From NCBI RefSeq assembly GCF_937903345.1, contig NZ_CALCZQ010000030.1, forward strand, positions 186,001 through 250,000: 64,000 nt of DNA, written 5' to 3'. This document shows positions 8,084 to 15,917 of the stretch, piece after piece. Every line of letters starts with the position of its first letter. Positions within the stretch are counted from its first letter, which is position 1. Position numbers and translations under genes: made by a program. The notes beneath the pieces are model-generated. The model was given only the letters and a program-made list of their open reading frames with translations. It was not told the origin of the DNA and searched no databases. Origin of the DNA: an uncultured Emticicia sp. Its GTDB lineage: Bacteria; Bacteroidota; Bacteroidia; Cytophagales; Spirosomataceae.

Positions 8084-8170
8084 CTTAGTTTCATGTTTAC
8101 TTCTCGAAAACTTTTGGTGTATTCATTGGAACTTTAGGAAAATTTAACTTGAAACTAAGCACTCAGTGCT
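8084..8170 (+). promoter_or_regulatory. Inverted repeat and hairpin in the rpsC-rplP gap
   Basis: CTTAGTTTCA (8084-8093) is exactly complementary to TGAAACTAAG (8150-8159), closing a 56-base loop. It is followed by the small hairpin AGCAC-TCA-GTGCT (8158-8170), 18 bases before rplP. There is no U-run, so a terminator is unlikely. A structured mRNA element is more likely. Confidence 0.5.
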
Positions 8171-8187
8171 GAAAATATAACATCGTC

Positions 8188-8616
8188 ATGTTACAACCAA
8201 GAAGAACCAAATTTCGTAAGCAACAAAAAGGCAGAATAAAAGGTCTCGCCACTCGTGGACATGAGATAGCTTTCGGAACATTCGCTATCAAATCTTTAGA
8301 GCCAGGTTTTATTACCTCTCGTCAGATTGAAGCAGCACGTATCGGTGTTACCCGTGCAATGAAACGTGAAGGTCAAGTGTGGATTCGTATTTTTCCAGAC
8401 AAACCAATCACCAAGAAACCACTTGAGGTGCGTATGGGTAAGGGTAAAGGAGCACCTGAATATTGGGTAGCCAGTGTTAAACCAGGTACAATTTTATTCG
8501 AGGCAACTGGAGTTCCAGTAGAAGTAGCCACTGAAGCGTTACGCTTAGCTGCACAAAAACTTCCCGTTCAAACTAAATTTGTAGTCCGCAAAGACTACCA
8601 AGAAGGAGCTGAATAA
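8188..8616 (+). CDS. rplP: 50S ribosomal protein L16
   Basis: L16 helps shape the tRNA sites of the large subunit. The product has 142 residues and begins MLQPRRTKFRKQQKGRIKG. It contains VWIRIFPDKPITKKPLEVRMGKGKGAPEYWVA near residues 71-102, the family's most conserved block (it also carries the residues that bind domain II rRNA). The length is normal. Confidence 0.98.
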   Translation: MLQPRRTKFRKQQKGRIKGLATRGHEIAFGTFAIKSLEPGFITSRQIEAARIGVTRAMKREGQVWIRIFPDKPITKKPLEVRMGKGKGAPEYWVASVKPGTILFEATGVPVEVATEALRLAAQKLPVQTKFVVRKDYQEGAE

Positions 8617-8722
8617 TAACAATAGTTCTGAATCCTGAGTGCTGAATTCTGAATTATATTGAGTTTTAAACTCAGACCTCAGAACTCAGAATTCAAAATT
8701 CAGTAAAAGTTCAAATAATAAA
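8617..8722 (+). repeat. Repeat-rich gap between rplP and rpmC
   Basis: The gap is made of CTGAATTC/TCAGAATT-like words. TGAATTCTGA (8643-8652) pairs with TCAGAATTCA (8686-8695), and inside lies the palindrome TGAGTTTTAAACTCA (8660-8674). The region could fold into a long hairpin. It is similar in style to the gap before rplV. No gene fits. Confidence 0.55.
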
Positions 8723-8905
8723 ATGAAACAGTCAGAAATTAAAGCATTGTCACTTGAGCAGTTAGAGCAAAATATTGCTGTTGAAAAAGATAGAATCTTG
8801 AAATTACAGTTTGCTCACGCCATTACACCCATCGAAAATCCGATGCGTATTCGTCAGTCTCGTAGATTGATAGCTCAATTGATGACCGAATTCAACGCAA
8901 GATAA
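8723..8905 (+). CDS. rpmC: 50S ribosomal protein L29
   Basis: L29 lies near the tunnel exit next to L23. The product has 60 residues, two helices, begins MKQSEIKALSLEQLEQNI and ends in the basic segment NPMRIRQSRRLIAQLMTEFN that is typical of the family. Order and length are as expected. rpsQ starts 45 bases downstream. Confidence 0.96.
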   Translation: MKQSEIKALSLEQLEQNIAVEKDRILKLQFAHAITPIENPMRIRQSRRLIAQLMTEFNAR

Positions 8906-8950
8906 ATTATAGCAATCCCTGTAAATAACAGGATATCAAGTATCTGAACA

Positions 8951-9208
8951 ATGGAAGAAAGAAATCTCAGAAAAGAGCGTATCGGGACGGTAGTAAGCAA
9001 CAAGATGGATAAATCAGGTGTTGTAACTGTTGTTCGTAAATTGAAGCATCCGAAATACGGAAAATTTATGCTCAAAACCAAGAAGTTTATGTTCCATGAT
9101 GAGAACAATGAAGCTGGTATCGGTGATACTGTTAAGATTCAAGAGACTCGTCCTTTGAGCAAAAACAAAAATTGGAGATTAGTAGAAATCGTAGAAAAAG
9201 CGAAATAA
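8951..9208 (+). CDS. rpsQ: 30S ribosomal protein S17
   Basis: S17 is a primary 16S rRNA binder with an OB fold. The product has 85 residues and shows KERIGTVVSNKMDKSGVVTVVRKLKHPKYGK near residues 8-38 and the GIGDTVKIQETRPLSKNKNWRLV block near residues 56-78. Both are family signatures. Confidence 0.97.
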   Translation: MEERNLRKERIGTVVSNKMDKSGVVTVVRKLKHPKYGKFMLKTKKFMFHDENNEAGIGDTVKIQETRPLSKNKNWRLVEIVEKAK

Positions 9209-9259
9209 TAGCCCCAATTTTATTCTCTTTAACTGGAGAAAGCTATTAACTAAATTATC

Positions 9260-9284
9260 TCTTATACTGTTTGACACCCAATTG
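9260..9284 (+). promoter_or_regulatory. Small hairpin before rplN
   Basis: ACACCCAATTGGTGT, in the 117-base gap between rpsQ and rplN, can form a short stem (ACACC with GGTGT). No promoter or U-run is obvious. The function is unknown. Confidence 0.3.
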
Positions 9285-9325
9285 GTGTTAAAATAGACTT
9301 AAGGGTATTAACAATTCATAAGACA

Positions 9326-9694
9326 ATGTTACAGCAAGAATCAAGAGCAGGTGTTGCCGACAACAGTGGTGCAAAAGAAGTGCTTGTTATCCGTGTATTG
9401 GGTGGCACACGTAAACGTTATGCATCAATCGGTGATAAAGTTGTCGTAACGGTGAAATCAGCCCTTTCATCTTCAAATATGAAGAAAGGAACTGTATCAA
9501 AGGCTGTTGTTGTGAGAACTACCAAAGAAGTTCGTCGCAAAGATGGTACTTACATTCGTTTTGAAGACAACGCAGTCGTATTATTAAACAATCAAGATGA
9601 GCCACGTGGCACTCGTATTTTTGGACCTGTAGCTCGCGAGTTGCGTGAGAAACAATTCATGAAAATCGTTTCTTTGGCTCCAGAGGTTCTTTAA
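9326..9694 (+). CDS. rplN: 50S ribosomal protein L14
   Basis: L14 forms part of the intersubunit bridge and is the docking site for RsfS. The product has 122 residues, the usual length. It begins MLQQESRAGVADNSGAKEV and contains VRTTKEVRRKDGTYIRFEDNAVVLLN and EPRGTRIFGPVARELR, all standard. It heads the spc part of the cluster. Confidence 0.98.
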   Translation: MLQQESRAGVADNSGAKEVLVIRVLGGTRKRYASIGDKVVVTVKSALSSSNMKKGTVSKAVVVRTTKEVRRKDGTYIRFEDNAVVLLNNQDEPRGTRIFGPVARELREKQFMKIVSLAPEVL

Positions 9695-9705
9695 TTTGAA
9701 AGAAG

Positions 9706-9744
9706 GCTTGGAATCCTCTCCTTCAGGAGTAGAGCCCAAATCTT
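9706..9744 (+). promoter_or_regulatory. Hairpin between rplN and rplX
   Basis: CTCC-TTCA-GGAG forms a tight hairpin that is extended by GGCTT/AGCC-type pairing on either side. It lies about 45 bases before rplX. No U-run follows, so it is more likely an RNA-processing or regulatory hairpin than a terminator. Confidence 0.4.
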
Positions 9745-9785
9745 AATTATAATTATAAAACTTCTTAATTTTCAAATTCAAAGTA

Positions 9786-10124
9786 ATGGAAAGAAAATTC
9801 AATAAGCAGCAAAAACAACATGTACGCACTGGCGATACGGTTGAAGTGATTGCAGGTAATGCTAAAGGAAAGCGTGGTGTTATAAGTGAAGTAATTGCAG
9901 CTAAACAACGTGTAGTTGTTGATGGTGTGAATATCATGAAAAAGCACGTGAAGCCTTCTGCTCAGTCTCCTCAAGGTGAAATCCGTGAGTTTGCAGCTCC
10001 TGTTCACATTAGTAATGTAATGTTGGTTGATCCAGCGACAGGCGAGACTACTCGAACTGGTCGCAAGGAAAACGACAAAGGAAAATTACAAAGATTTTCG
10101 AAGGCAACTGGAAAATTCATTTAA
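9786..10124 (+). CDS. rplX: 50S ribosomal protein L24
   Basis: L24 is an assembly initiator that binds the 5' part of 23S rRNA. The product has 112 residues. The KOW motif is clear near residues 15-41 (VRTGDTVEVIAGNAKGKRGVI), followed by VNIMKKHVKPSAQSPQGEIREFAAPVHISNVMLVDP, which is typical. The length is normal. Confidence 0.97.
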   Translation: MERKFNKQQKQHVRTGDTVEVIAGNAKGKRGVISEVIAAKQRVVVDGVNIMKKHVKPSAQSPQGEIREFAAPVHISNVMLVDPATGETTRTGRKENDKGKLQRFSKATGKFI

Positions 10125-10206
10125 TCAATTACCATTTGATATTGGTTTCTGCCGAAACTTTTATCAATAAATATGAGGGTCGGAAATCCTCCTATTAAAA
10201 AAAACA

Positions 10207-10755
10207 ATGGCACGTTTAAGAGACAAATACACTAAGGAAATTGTACCATCTTTGAAAGAAAAGTTTGGATACAAATCAGTGATGCAGGTTCCATCATTGA
10301 AAAAGATTGTGGTAAATCGTGGGGTTGGAGCTGCAACCGGGGACAAAAAGTTAATTGATAGTAGTTTAGAGGAAATCTCTACAATTACGGGTCAGAAAGC
10401 GGTAGCTACACTTTCTAAGAAAGCCGTTTCAAATTTTAAACTACGTGAAAATATGCCAATCGGTGTAAAAGTAACTTTGCGTGGTGATAAAATGTATGAA
10501 TTCTTAGATCGTTTGACTGCCATTGCACTTCCACGTGTGCGTGACTTCAAAGGTATTAGCGATAAAGGCTTTGACGGACGCGGGAATTACACGTTCGGTG
10601 TGAAAGAGCAAATTATCTTCCCTGAAATTTCGATTGATAAAATCTCTAAAATTCAGGGTATGGATATTACGTTCGTTACATCAGCAGGAACAGATGCTGA
10701 AGCTTACGAATTATTAAAAGCAATGGGAATGCCTTTTGCAAGCATTAAGAAATAA
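10207..10755 (+). CDS. rplE: 50S ribosomal protein L5
   Basis: L5 binds 5S rRNA in the central protuberance. The product has 182 residues and includes VPSLKKIVVNRGVGAATGDKK near residues 27-47, LRENMPIGVKVTLRGDKMYEFLDRL and the C-terminal GMDITFVTSAGTDAEAYELLKAMGMPF. All are diagnostic. A run of A's precedes the start. Confidence 0.98.
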   Translation: MARLRDKYTKEIVPSLKEKFGYKSVMQVPSLKKIVVNRGVGAATGDKKLIDSSLEEISTITGQKAVATLSKKAVSNFKLRENMPIGVKVTLRGDKMYEFLDRLTAIALPRVRDFKGISDKGFDGRGNYTFGVKEQIIFPEISIDKISKIQGMDITFVTSAGTDAEAYELLKAMGMPFASIKK

Positions 10756-10790
10756 TATTAAGATTTCGATATTTATAATTCAGTCATAAA

Positions 10791-11060
10791 ATGGCAAAAG
10801 AATCAATAAAAGCAAGAGATAGAAAGAAAGCAGCTTGTGTTGCTAAATACGCTGTAAAGCGTGCTGCTTTGAAAGAAGCAGGCGACTTAATTGGCTTAGA
10901 TAAACTACCTCGCAACGCTTCACCTGTACGTTTACACAATCGTTGTCAATTAACGGGTCGTCCGAGAGGATATATGCGTAAGTTTGGTATTAATCGTGTT
11001 ACTTTCCGTGAAATGGCAAGTAAAGGTTTAATTCCAGGAGTTACAAAAGCATCGTGGTAA
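10791..11060 (+). CDS. rpsN: 30S ribosomal protein S14 (long, zinc-free form)
   Basis: S14 binds the 3' domain of 16S rRNA. The product has 89 residues and ends RCQLTGRPRGYMRKFGINRVTFREMASKGLIPGVTKASW, the usual C-terminus. It is the long form and lacks the CxxC-x12-CxxC zinc site. The gene is followed by a 201-base gap holding candidate promoters for rpsH. Confidence 0.97.
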   Translation: MAKESIKARDRKKAACVAKYAVKRAALKEAGDLIGLDKLPRNASPVRLHNRCQLTGRPRGYMRKFGINRVTFREMASKGLIPGVTKASW

Positions 11061-11122
11061 ATTCTGCCTATGTACTTATTTTGATGTAAATATTTTTAGT
11101 TATTTTATAACTTTATAAAGAA

Positions 11123-11188
11123 TATTTTTGCTTCTTGATAATTACTTGCACAGATACTACTTTTATTAAAAAATATTTTCTAATTTTG
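11123..11188 (+). promoter_or_regulatory. Candidate internal promoters upstream of rpsH
   Basis: Two TANNTTTG boxes, TATTTTTG at 11123-11130 and TAATTTTG at 11181-11188, lie in the 201-base rpsN-rpsH gap. The second is followed by CAGCCC, like the P2 promoter of rplC. Neither has a good -33 TTTG at 19-20 bases. The leader after them can form small stems (TCGT-GCTT-ACGA near 11207, GATAC/GTATC around 11216-11242). Confidence 0.4.
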
Positions 11189-11261
11189 CAGCCCAGTTAA
11201 GAAAGTCGTGCTTACGATACTGCTTGACGCCGGCTTAGGTATCCAAAATTAAATATCAAAA

Positions 11262-11663
11262 ATGATTACAACGGATCCAATAGCAGACTTCCTAACCAGA
11301 ATTCGAAATGCCATCAAGGCACGTCATAGAGTGGTAGAAATTCCTGCTTCGAACATCAAAAAAGCGATTACTCAAGTACTTTACGATAAGGGCTTTATAC
11401 AAAGCTATAAATTCGAAGAAGTTGCTCCTCAAGGAGTAATCAAAATTGCATTGAAGTATAATCCGGTTACGAAACAATCCGCAATTGTTGAATTGAAGAG
11501 AGTTTCAAAGCCTGGTTTGCGTAAATATGCGGGTACAACTGATATTCCACGTGTTTTAAATGGTTTGGGTATTGCTATCGTGTCAACATCGAAAGGTGTA
11601 ATGACGGATAAAGAAGCTCGTGCATTGAAAGTAGGTGGAGAGGTTTTGTGTTATATCTATTAA
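11262..11663 (+). CDS. rpsH: 30S ribosomal protein S8
   Basis: S8 binds the central domain of 16S rRNA and represses the spc operon in Escherichia coli. The product has 133 residues, with TDPIADFLTRIRNAIKARH at the start and the C-terminal ISTSKGVMTDKEARALKVGGEVLCYIY-like block. The length is normal. The leader with candidate promoters upstream fits a point of separate control. Confidence 0.97.
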   Translation: MITTDPIADFLTRIRNAIKARHRVVEIPASNIKKAITQVLYDKGFIQSYKFEEVAPQGVIKIALKYNPVTKQSAIVELKRVSKPGLRKYAGTTDIPRVLNGLGIAIVSTSKGVMTDKEARALKVGGEVLCYIY

Positions 11664-11794
11664 TACGTTCCTTATTTATTGACTTCATGTGTATTAATAC
11701 ACTTTTAAGTCTACACTTATTTAAATAATTTGTTGACCGCTCTTAATAACTCGTGCAAACGATATTATTCTGAAGCCTTAAACTATTCAATAAA

Positions 11795-12355
11795 ATGTCA
11801 AGAATTGGTAAAAAACCAGTTGCCCTTCCTAGTGGCGTGACTATTTCGGTAGATGAACATAACATTGTTACTGTAAATGGTCCCAAGGGTACACTGTCTC
11901 AGAAAGTTGATCAGGATATCATAATTTCTATTGAGGGAAATGAACTAAAAGTTGATAGACCTACTGAACAAAAAAGACACAAAGCTTTACACGGTTTATA
12001 CCGATCATTAATTAATAATATGGTCATTGGTGTTAGCACTGGTTATAAAGCTGAAATGGAAATTGTCGGTGTAGGTTATAAGGCTACTAATAATGGTAAT
12101 GTACTCGATTTAAGTTTGGGTTATTCGCACAACGTTTATTTTGTAGTACCTTTAGAATTGAAAGTAACAACCGCTATGGAAAAAGGAAAAAATCCTATGG
12201 TTGTGCTTGAGGGTACAGACAAACAATTAGTAGGCTTAGTTGCATCAAAAATCAAATCACTTCGTAAGGTTGAGCCATACAAAGGAAAAGGTATTAGGTT
12301 TGTTGGTGAAGTTATTCGTCGTAAGGCTGGTAAAACATCTGGCAAGAAGAAATAA
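11795..12355 (+). CDS. rplF: 50S ribosomal protein L6
   Basis: L6 lies close to the sarcin-ricin loop and the factor-binding site. The product has 186 residues, with MSRIGKKPVALPSGVTI at the N-terminus and the C-terminal signature KVEPYKGKGIRFVGEVIRRKAGKTSGKK. The usual duplicated fold is present. A 131-base gap with no clear element precedes it. Confidence 0.98.
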   Translation: MSRIGKKPVALPSGVTISVDEHNIVTVNGPKGTLSQKVDQDIIISIEGNELKVDRPTEQKRHKALHGLYRSLINNMVIGVSTGYKAEMEIVGVGYKATNNGNVLDLSLGYSHNVYFVVPLELKVTTAMEKGKNPMVVLEGTDKQLVGLVASKIKSLRKVEPYKGKGIRFVGEVIRRKAGKTSGKKK

Positions 12356-12437
12356 TCATTAGACACAAGACGTAGGAGAAACAAGAAATGTTTATTATTA
12401 AACTTGCTGCTCTGAAAATCACAAATTAGCAAATACA

Positions 12438-12785
12438 ATGTCAAGTGTAAAAACTGATAGAAGACAAAAAATTAAGTGGAGTATCCGCAGAAAAATCTCT
12501 GGTACAACCGAGAGACCACGTTTGTCGGTTTTCCGTTCAAATACTGCCATCTACGCTCAATTAATTGACGATTCTAAAGGTGAAACTTTAGCGGCCATTT
12601 CAACAACTGAATTAGGTTTGAAAGGCGTAAAAATCGACAATTCAAAAGAAGTGGGTAAAAAAATAGCTGAAAAAGCGGTAGAAAAAGGTATCCTTGCCTG
12701 TGTATTCGATCGTAATGGTTATTTATATCATGGTAATATCAAAGCCGTGGCTGAAGGAGCCAGAGAAGGCGGTTTGAAATTCTAA
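12438..12785 (+). CDS. rplR: 50S ribosomal protein L18
   Basis: L18 brings 5S rRNA to the large subunit. The product has 115 residues and includes KISGTTERPRLSVFRSNTAIYAQLIDDSKGETLA near residues 18-51 and the C-terminal CVFDRNGYLYHGNIKAVAEGAREGGLKF. Both are family signatures. Confidence 0.97.
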   Translation: MSSVKTDRRQKIKWSIRRKISGTTERPRLSVFRSNTAIYAQLIDDSKGETLAAISTTELGLKGVKIDNSKEVGKKIAEKAVEKGILACVFDRNGYLYHGNIKAVAEGAREGGLKF

Positions 12786-12803
12786 TCTTGAAATTCTGGA
12801 TCA

Positions 12804-13307
12804 ATGAACAAAGCAAAAGTAAACGAGGCAGAACTCAAAGAAAGAGTAGTCGCCATCAATCGTGTAGCAAAAGTGGTAAAAGGTGGACGTCGTTTTAGCT
12901 TCTCGGCTATCGTTGTTTTAGGCGATGGTAAAGGGGTAGTAGGTCAGGGTTTAGGAAAGGCACTTGAAGTAACTGAGGCTATTGCCAAAGCTATTGAAGA
13001 CGCCAAGAAAAACCTAGTTTCTGTACCTATTATTAATGATACAGTACCTCATGAAATTCATGGAAAATTCTCAGGTGGTTTCGTATTTGTTAAACCTGCG
13101 GCTCCTGGTACTGGAATTATTGCAGGTGGTGCGATGCGTGCCGTTTTGGAAGCGGCCGGTGTTCACAATGTATTAGCAAAATCTAAAGGTTCATCAAACC
13201 CTCATAATGTAGTAAAAGCTACAATCGATGCTCTAAGTCAAATGAGAGCTCCGCATACAATAGCTTTTCAGCGTAGTGTAAAAATGACTAAAGTATTCAA
13301 CGGATAA
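12804..13307 (+). CDS. rpsE: 30S ribosomal protein S5
   Basis: S5 acts in mRNA unwinding and decoding accuracy. The product has 167 residues, with the double-stranded-RNA-binding segment ERVVAINRVAKVVKGGRRFSFSAIVVLGDG near residues 13-42 and the C-terminal domain APGTGIIAGGAMRAVLEAAGVHNVLAKSKGS. rplR ends 18 bases before it. Confidence 0.98.
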   Translation: MNKAKVNEAELKERVVAINRVAKVVKGGRRFSFSAIVVLGDGKGVVGQGLGKALEVTEAIAKAIEDAKKNLVSVPIINDTVPHEIHGKFSGGFVFVKPAAPGTGIIAGGAMRAVLEAAGVHNVLAKSKGSSNPHNVVKATIDALSQMRAPHTIAFQRSVKMTKVFNG

Positions 13308-13390
13308 TTTGCTCTGAGCTTTAAGACTACCAATAGTGCTTTTTTTGTATCTAAGGTTCTTGAAGTTTGTGGCGTTTAGCTAATAAATAA

Positions 13391-13570
13391 ATGGCAAAGG
13401 TAAAAATTACACAAGTAAGAAGTATCATTGGAAGACCAGAAACTCAAAAGCGTACAATTGCTGCTTTGGGTCTAGGCAAACTTAATCGTACTGTTGAAAA
13501 AGAGCTAAACCCTGCGATGCAAGGGATGATTAATTCGGTTAAACACCTGTTAATTATTGAAGAGGCGTAA
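13391..13570 (+). CDS. rpmD: 50S ribosomal protein L30
   Basis: The 59-residue reading frame is translated directly from the ATG at 13391 to the TAA at 13568-13570: MAKVKITQVRSIIGRPETQK followed by RTIAALGLGKLNRTVEKE and a short tail ending IIEEA. This is the bacterial short L30, with the conserved GRPxxQKxTxxxLGL pattern. It sits in its usual place between rpsE and rplO. Confidence 0.97.
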   Translation: MAKVKITQVRSIIGRPETQKRTIAALGLGKLNRTVEKELNPAMQGMINSVKHLLIIEEA

Positions 13571-13681
13571 GTTATTCATTAGTTTTTTTTAAAAAAAATA
13601 TCAATCTGCAAATATACACATGCAATGAATTTATTTCTAATTTGTTTTTGCTATTGGTATTTTTCAAAGGCATAGCCGAGT

Positions 13682-13700
13682 AAATCTGATGGTCAGATTT
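13682..13700 (+). promoter_or_regulatory. Hairpin upstream of rplO
   Basis: AAATCTGA-TGG-TCAGATTT (13682-13700) is a perfect 8-bp stem with a 3-base loop in the 165-base rpmD-rplO gap. Only a short T-run follows about 5 bases later (13705-13709), so it is a weak terminator or attenuator candidate. Confidence 0.45.
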
Positions 13701-13735
13701 GCGTATTTTTAACCCGATTTTTTAATCGTATTACA

Positions 13736-14530
13736 ATGAAATTAGAATCTCTTAAACCTAACAAAGGTTCAGTAAAGGCAAATGATAGAGTGGGACGTGG
13801 ACATGGTTCAGGTGGTGGTGGTACTGCCAAACGTGGTCACAAAGGAGCAAAGTCTCGTTCAGGTTACAGCCAGAAACGTGGTTTCGAAGGAGGGCAGATG
13901 CCATTACAGCGTCGTGTTCCTAAATTTGGTTTTAAAAATATCAACCGTGTAGAATATAAGGCTATCAATTTGGATACTATACAGGCACTATTTGATAAAA
14001 CTGGCATTTCTAATATCGATTTAGGTGTAATGTACAATAATGGTCTTATTTCAAAGTCCGATTTGGTAAAAATATTAGGGCGTGGAGAATTGACTGCAAC
14101 TGTTAATTTACGTGCTAATGCATTTTCTTCATCGGCCGTCGCTGCTATTGAGAAGGTTGGTGGTTCTGCTACTGTTGATGCTACATTAAATAAAGAGGTT
14201 TCAGCCGTCCTAGCACCAGTAATTGTTGAAACTGTTTCTGTTGGAAAGACTGTAAAATCTAAAAAGAAAGCAGAAGGTGACGATTTGAAATTAATCGAGG
14301 GAGTTGGTCCGAAAATTGCCGATTTGTTAATTAATGCAGGAATTGTTACATTTGCAGATTTAGCAGCGACTTCTGCTGAGAAGGTCTCTGAAATTCTTAG
14401 TGCAGGTGGTTCTAACTTTGCTACACATAATCCAACTACCTGGGCTGATCAAGCTGCTTTAGCTCGTGATGGCAAGTGGGATGAATTAAAAGAATTGCAA
14501 GACAGACTCAACGGTGGCAAAGCTGAATAA
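13736..14530 (+). CDS. rplO: 50S ribosomal protein L15 fused to a helix-hairpin-helix tail
   Basis: Residues 1-150 are a normal L15: MKLESLKPNKGSVKANDRVG, GRGHGSGGGGTAKRGHKGAKSRSG, RGFEGGQMPLQRRVPKFGF. The product has 264 residues, whereas L15 is usually about 145-150. After a lysine-rich linker (172-180), residues 182-264 form a second domain with an HhH motif (EGVGPKIADLLINAGI, 188-203), then NPTTWADQAALARDGKWDEL and a short helical end. From memory, the same kind of tail occurs on L21 and other Bacteroidota proteins. It is probably nucleic-acid-binding. The function on the ribosome is unknown. Confidence 0.96.
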   Translation: MKLESLKPNKGSVKANDRVGRGHGSGGGGTAKRGHKGAKSRSGYSQKRGFEGGQMPLQRRVPKFGFKNINRVEYKAINLDTIQALFDKTGISNIDLGVMYNNGLISKSDLVKILGRGELTATVNLRANAFSSSAVAAIEKVGGSATVDATLNKEVSAVLAPVIVETVSVGKTVKSKKKAEGDDLKLIEGVGPKIADLLINAGIVTFADLAATSAEKVSEILSAGGSNFATHNPTTWADQAALARDGKWDELKELQDRLNGGKAE

Positions 14531-14562
14531 TTTTACTAAAACGCCTTGTTTTTCCTATCAAA

Positions 14563-15897
14563 ATGAACAAATTCATTACGACACTCCGAAACATCTGGTC
14601 AATAGAGGAGCTTAGAAAGAGAATTCTCCAGACTATATTGATTATATTAATTTTTAGAATTGGTTCACACGTGGTTTTACCAGGTGTTGATGTAGCGAAG
14701 TTAAAAGACCTTACCAGTTCAAACGGTTTATTAGGTCTTTTAAATACACTCGTCGGTGGAGCTTTCCAAAATGCCTCTATTATGGCACTAGGAATAATGC
14801 CTTATATTTCGGCATCCATCGCGATACAATTACTTACTCTCGCCTTACCGTATTTTAGTAAACTTCAAAAGGAGGGTGAATCAGGTCGTAGAAAATTAAA
14901 CCAAATCACTCGTTGGTTAACAATTTTAGTTGCATCTGCACAAGCATTAACTTATGTAAAAGCGACTATTCCAACTGATGCAATTACAATTAGCCAAGGA
15001 TTATTTTACATTAGTTCTGTAATTTTAATCGTTACAGGTACAGTAATGTGTATGTGGCTTGGTGAAAGAATGACCGAAAAAGGTGTTGGTAATGGTATTT
15101 CGATGATGATTATGATTGGAATCGTTTCTAGATTTCCTGGGGCAATTATTGGTGAATCACAATCACGAGGTGGCAACGGTCAAATTCTTTTCTTTGTACT
15201 TGAATTAGTTGCCTTATTCTTTGTTGTTTTATTTGCTGTTGCAATTACACAGGCGACAAGAAGAATACCAGTGCAATATGCCAAACAAATTGTTGGTAAT
15301 AAAGTTGTAACTGGTCAACGTCAATATTTACCATTAAAACTGAATATTGCAGGTGTCATGCCGATTATTTTTGGTCAAGCCCTAATGTTTATACCTGGTC
15401 TTGTTCTAACCTATCTAGCTGAAAGTACTAAAAGTGATACATTTCAGAGCTGGGCAATTATTATGAACAGCCCAACCTCATGGCAGTATTGTTTAATATA
15501 TGCTATTTTAATTATCGGATTTACATTTTTTTACACTGCAATCTCGATTAATCCGAATCAAATCGCAGATGACATGAAACGCGGTGGAGGATTCATTCCG
15601 GGCATTAAGCCGGGACAACCAACATCTGACTTTGTAGCTAATGTTTTAGACCGAATTACTTTACCCGGTGGTGTTCTTTTAGCAGTAATTGCAATATTAC
15701 CGGCATTTGCTGGTCTATTAGGGATGACTCAAGGATTTGCTTCGTTCTTTGGTGGTACATCCTTATTAATTCTTGTGGGTGTTGTTTTAGACACATTACA
15801 GCAAATTGAGAGCTATTTATTAATGAAACGGTATGAAGGTTTGATGCAGTCGGGTCGCATTCAAGGACGACAAGTTGATGCCAGCGTTACGGCCTAA
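14563..15897 (+). CDS. secY: Preprotein translocase subunit SecY
   Basis: SecY is the channel subunit of the SecYEG translocon in the inner membrane. The product has 444 residues and ten predicted membrane segments. It begins with the amphipathic helix FITTLRNIWSIEELRKRILQT and contains the plug region after TM1, the LGIMPYISASIAIQLL segment, and the basic cytoplasmic loops GERMTEKGVGNGISM and QIADDMKRGGGFIPGIKPGQPT. The position between L15 and map is usual. Confidence 0.98.
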   Translation: MNKFITTLRNIWSIEELRKRILQTILIILIFRIGSHVVLPGVDVAKLKDLTSSNGLLGLLNTLVGGAFQNASIMALGIMPYISASIAIQLLTLALPYFSKLQKEGESGRRKLNQITRWLTILVASAQALTYVKATIPTDAITISQGLFYISSVILIVTGTVMCMWLGERMTEKGVGNGISMMIMIGIVSRFPGAIIGESQSRGGNGQILFFVLELVALFFVVLFAVAITQATRRIPVQYAKQIVGNKVVTGQRQYLPLKLNIAGVMPIIFGQALMFIPGLVLTYLAESTKSDTFQSWAIIMNSPTSWQYCLIYAILIIGFTFFYTAISINPNQIADDMKRGGGFIPGIKPGQPTSDFVANVLDRITLPGGVLLAVIAILPAFAGLLGMTQGFASFFGGTSLLILVGVVLDTLQQIESYLLMKRYEGLMQSGRIQGRQVDASVTA

Positions 15898-15917
15898 AAT
15901 AAATAGACAATTTAGTC

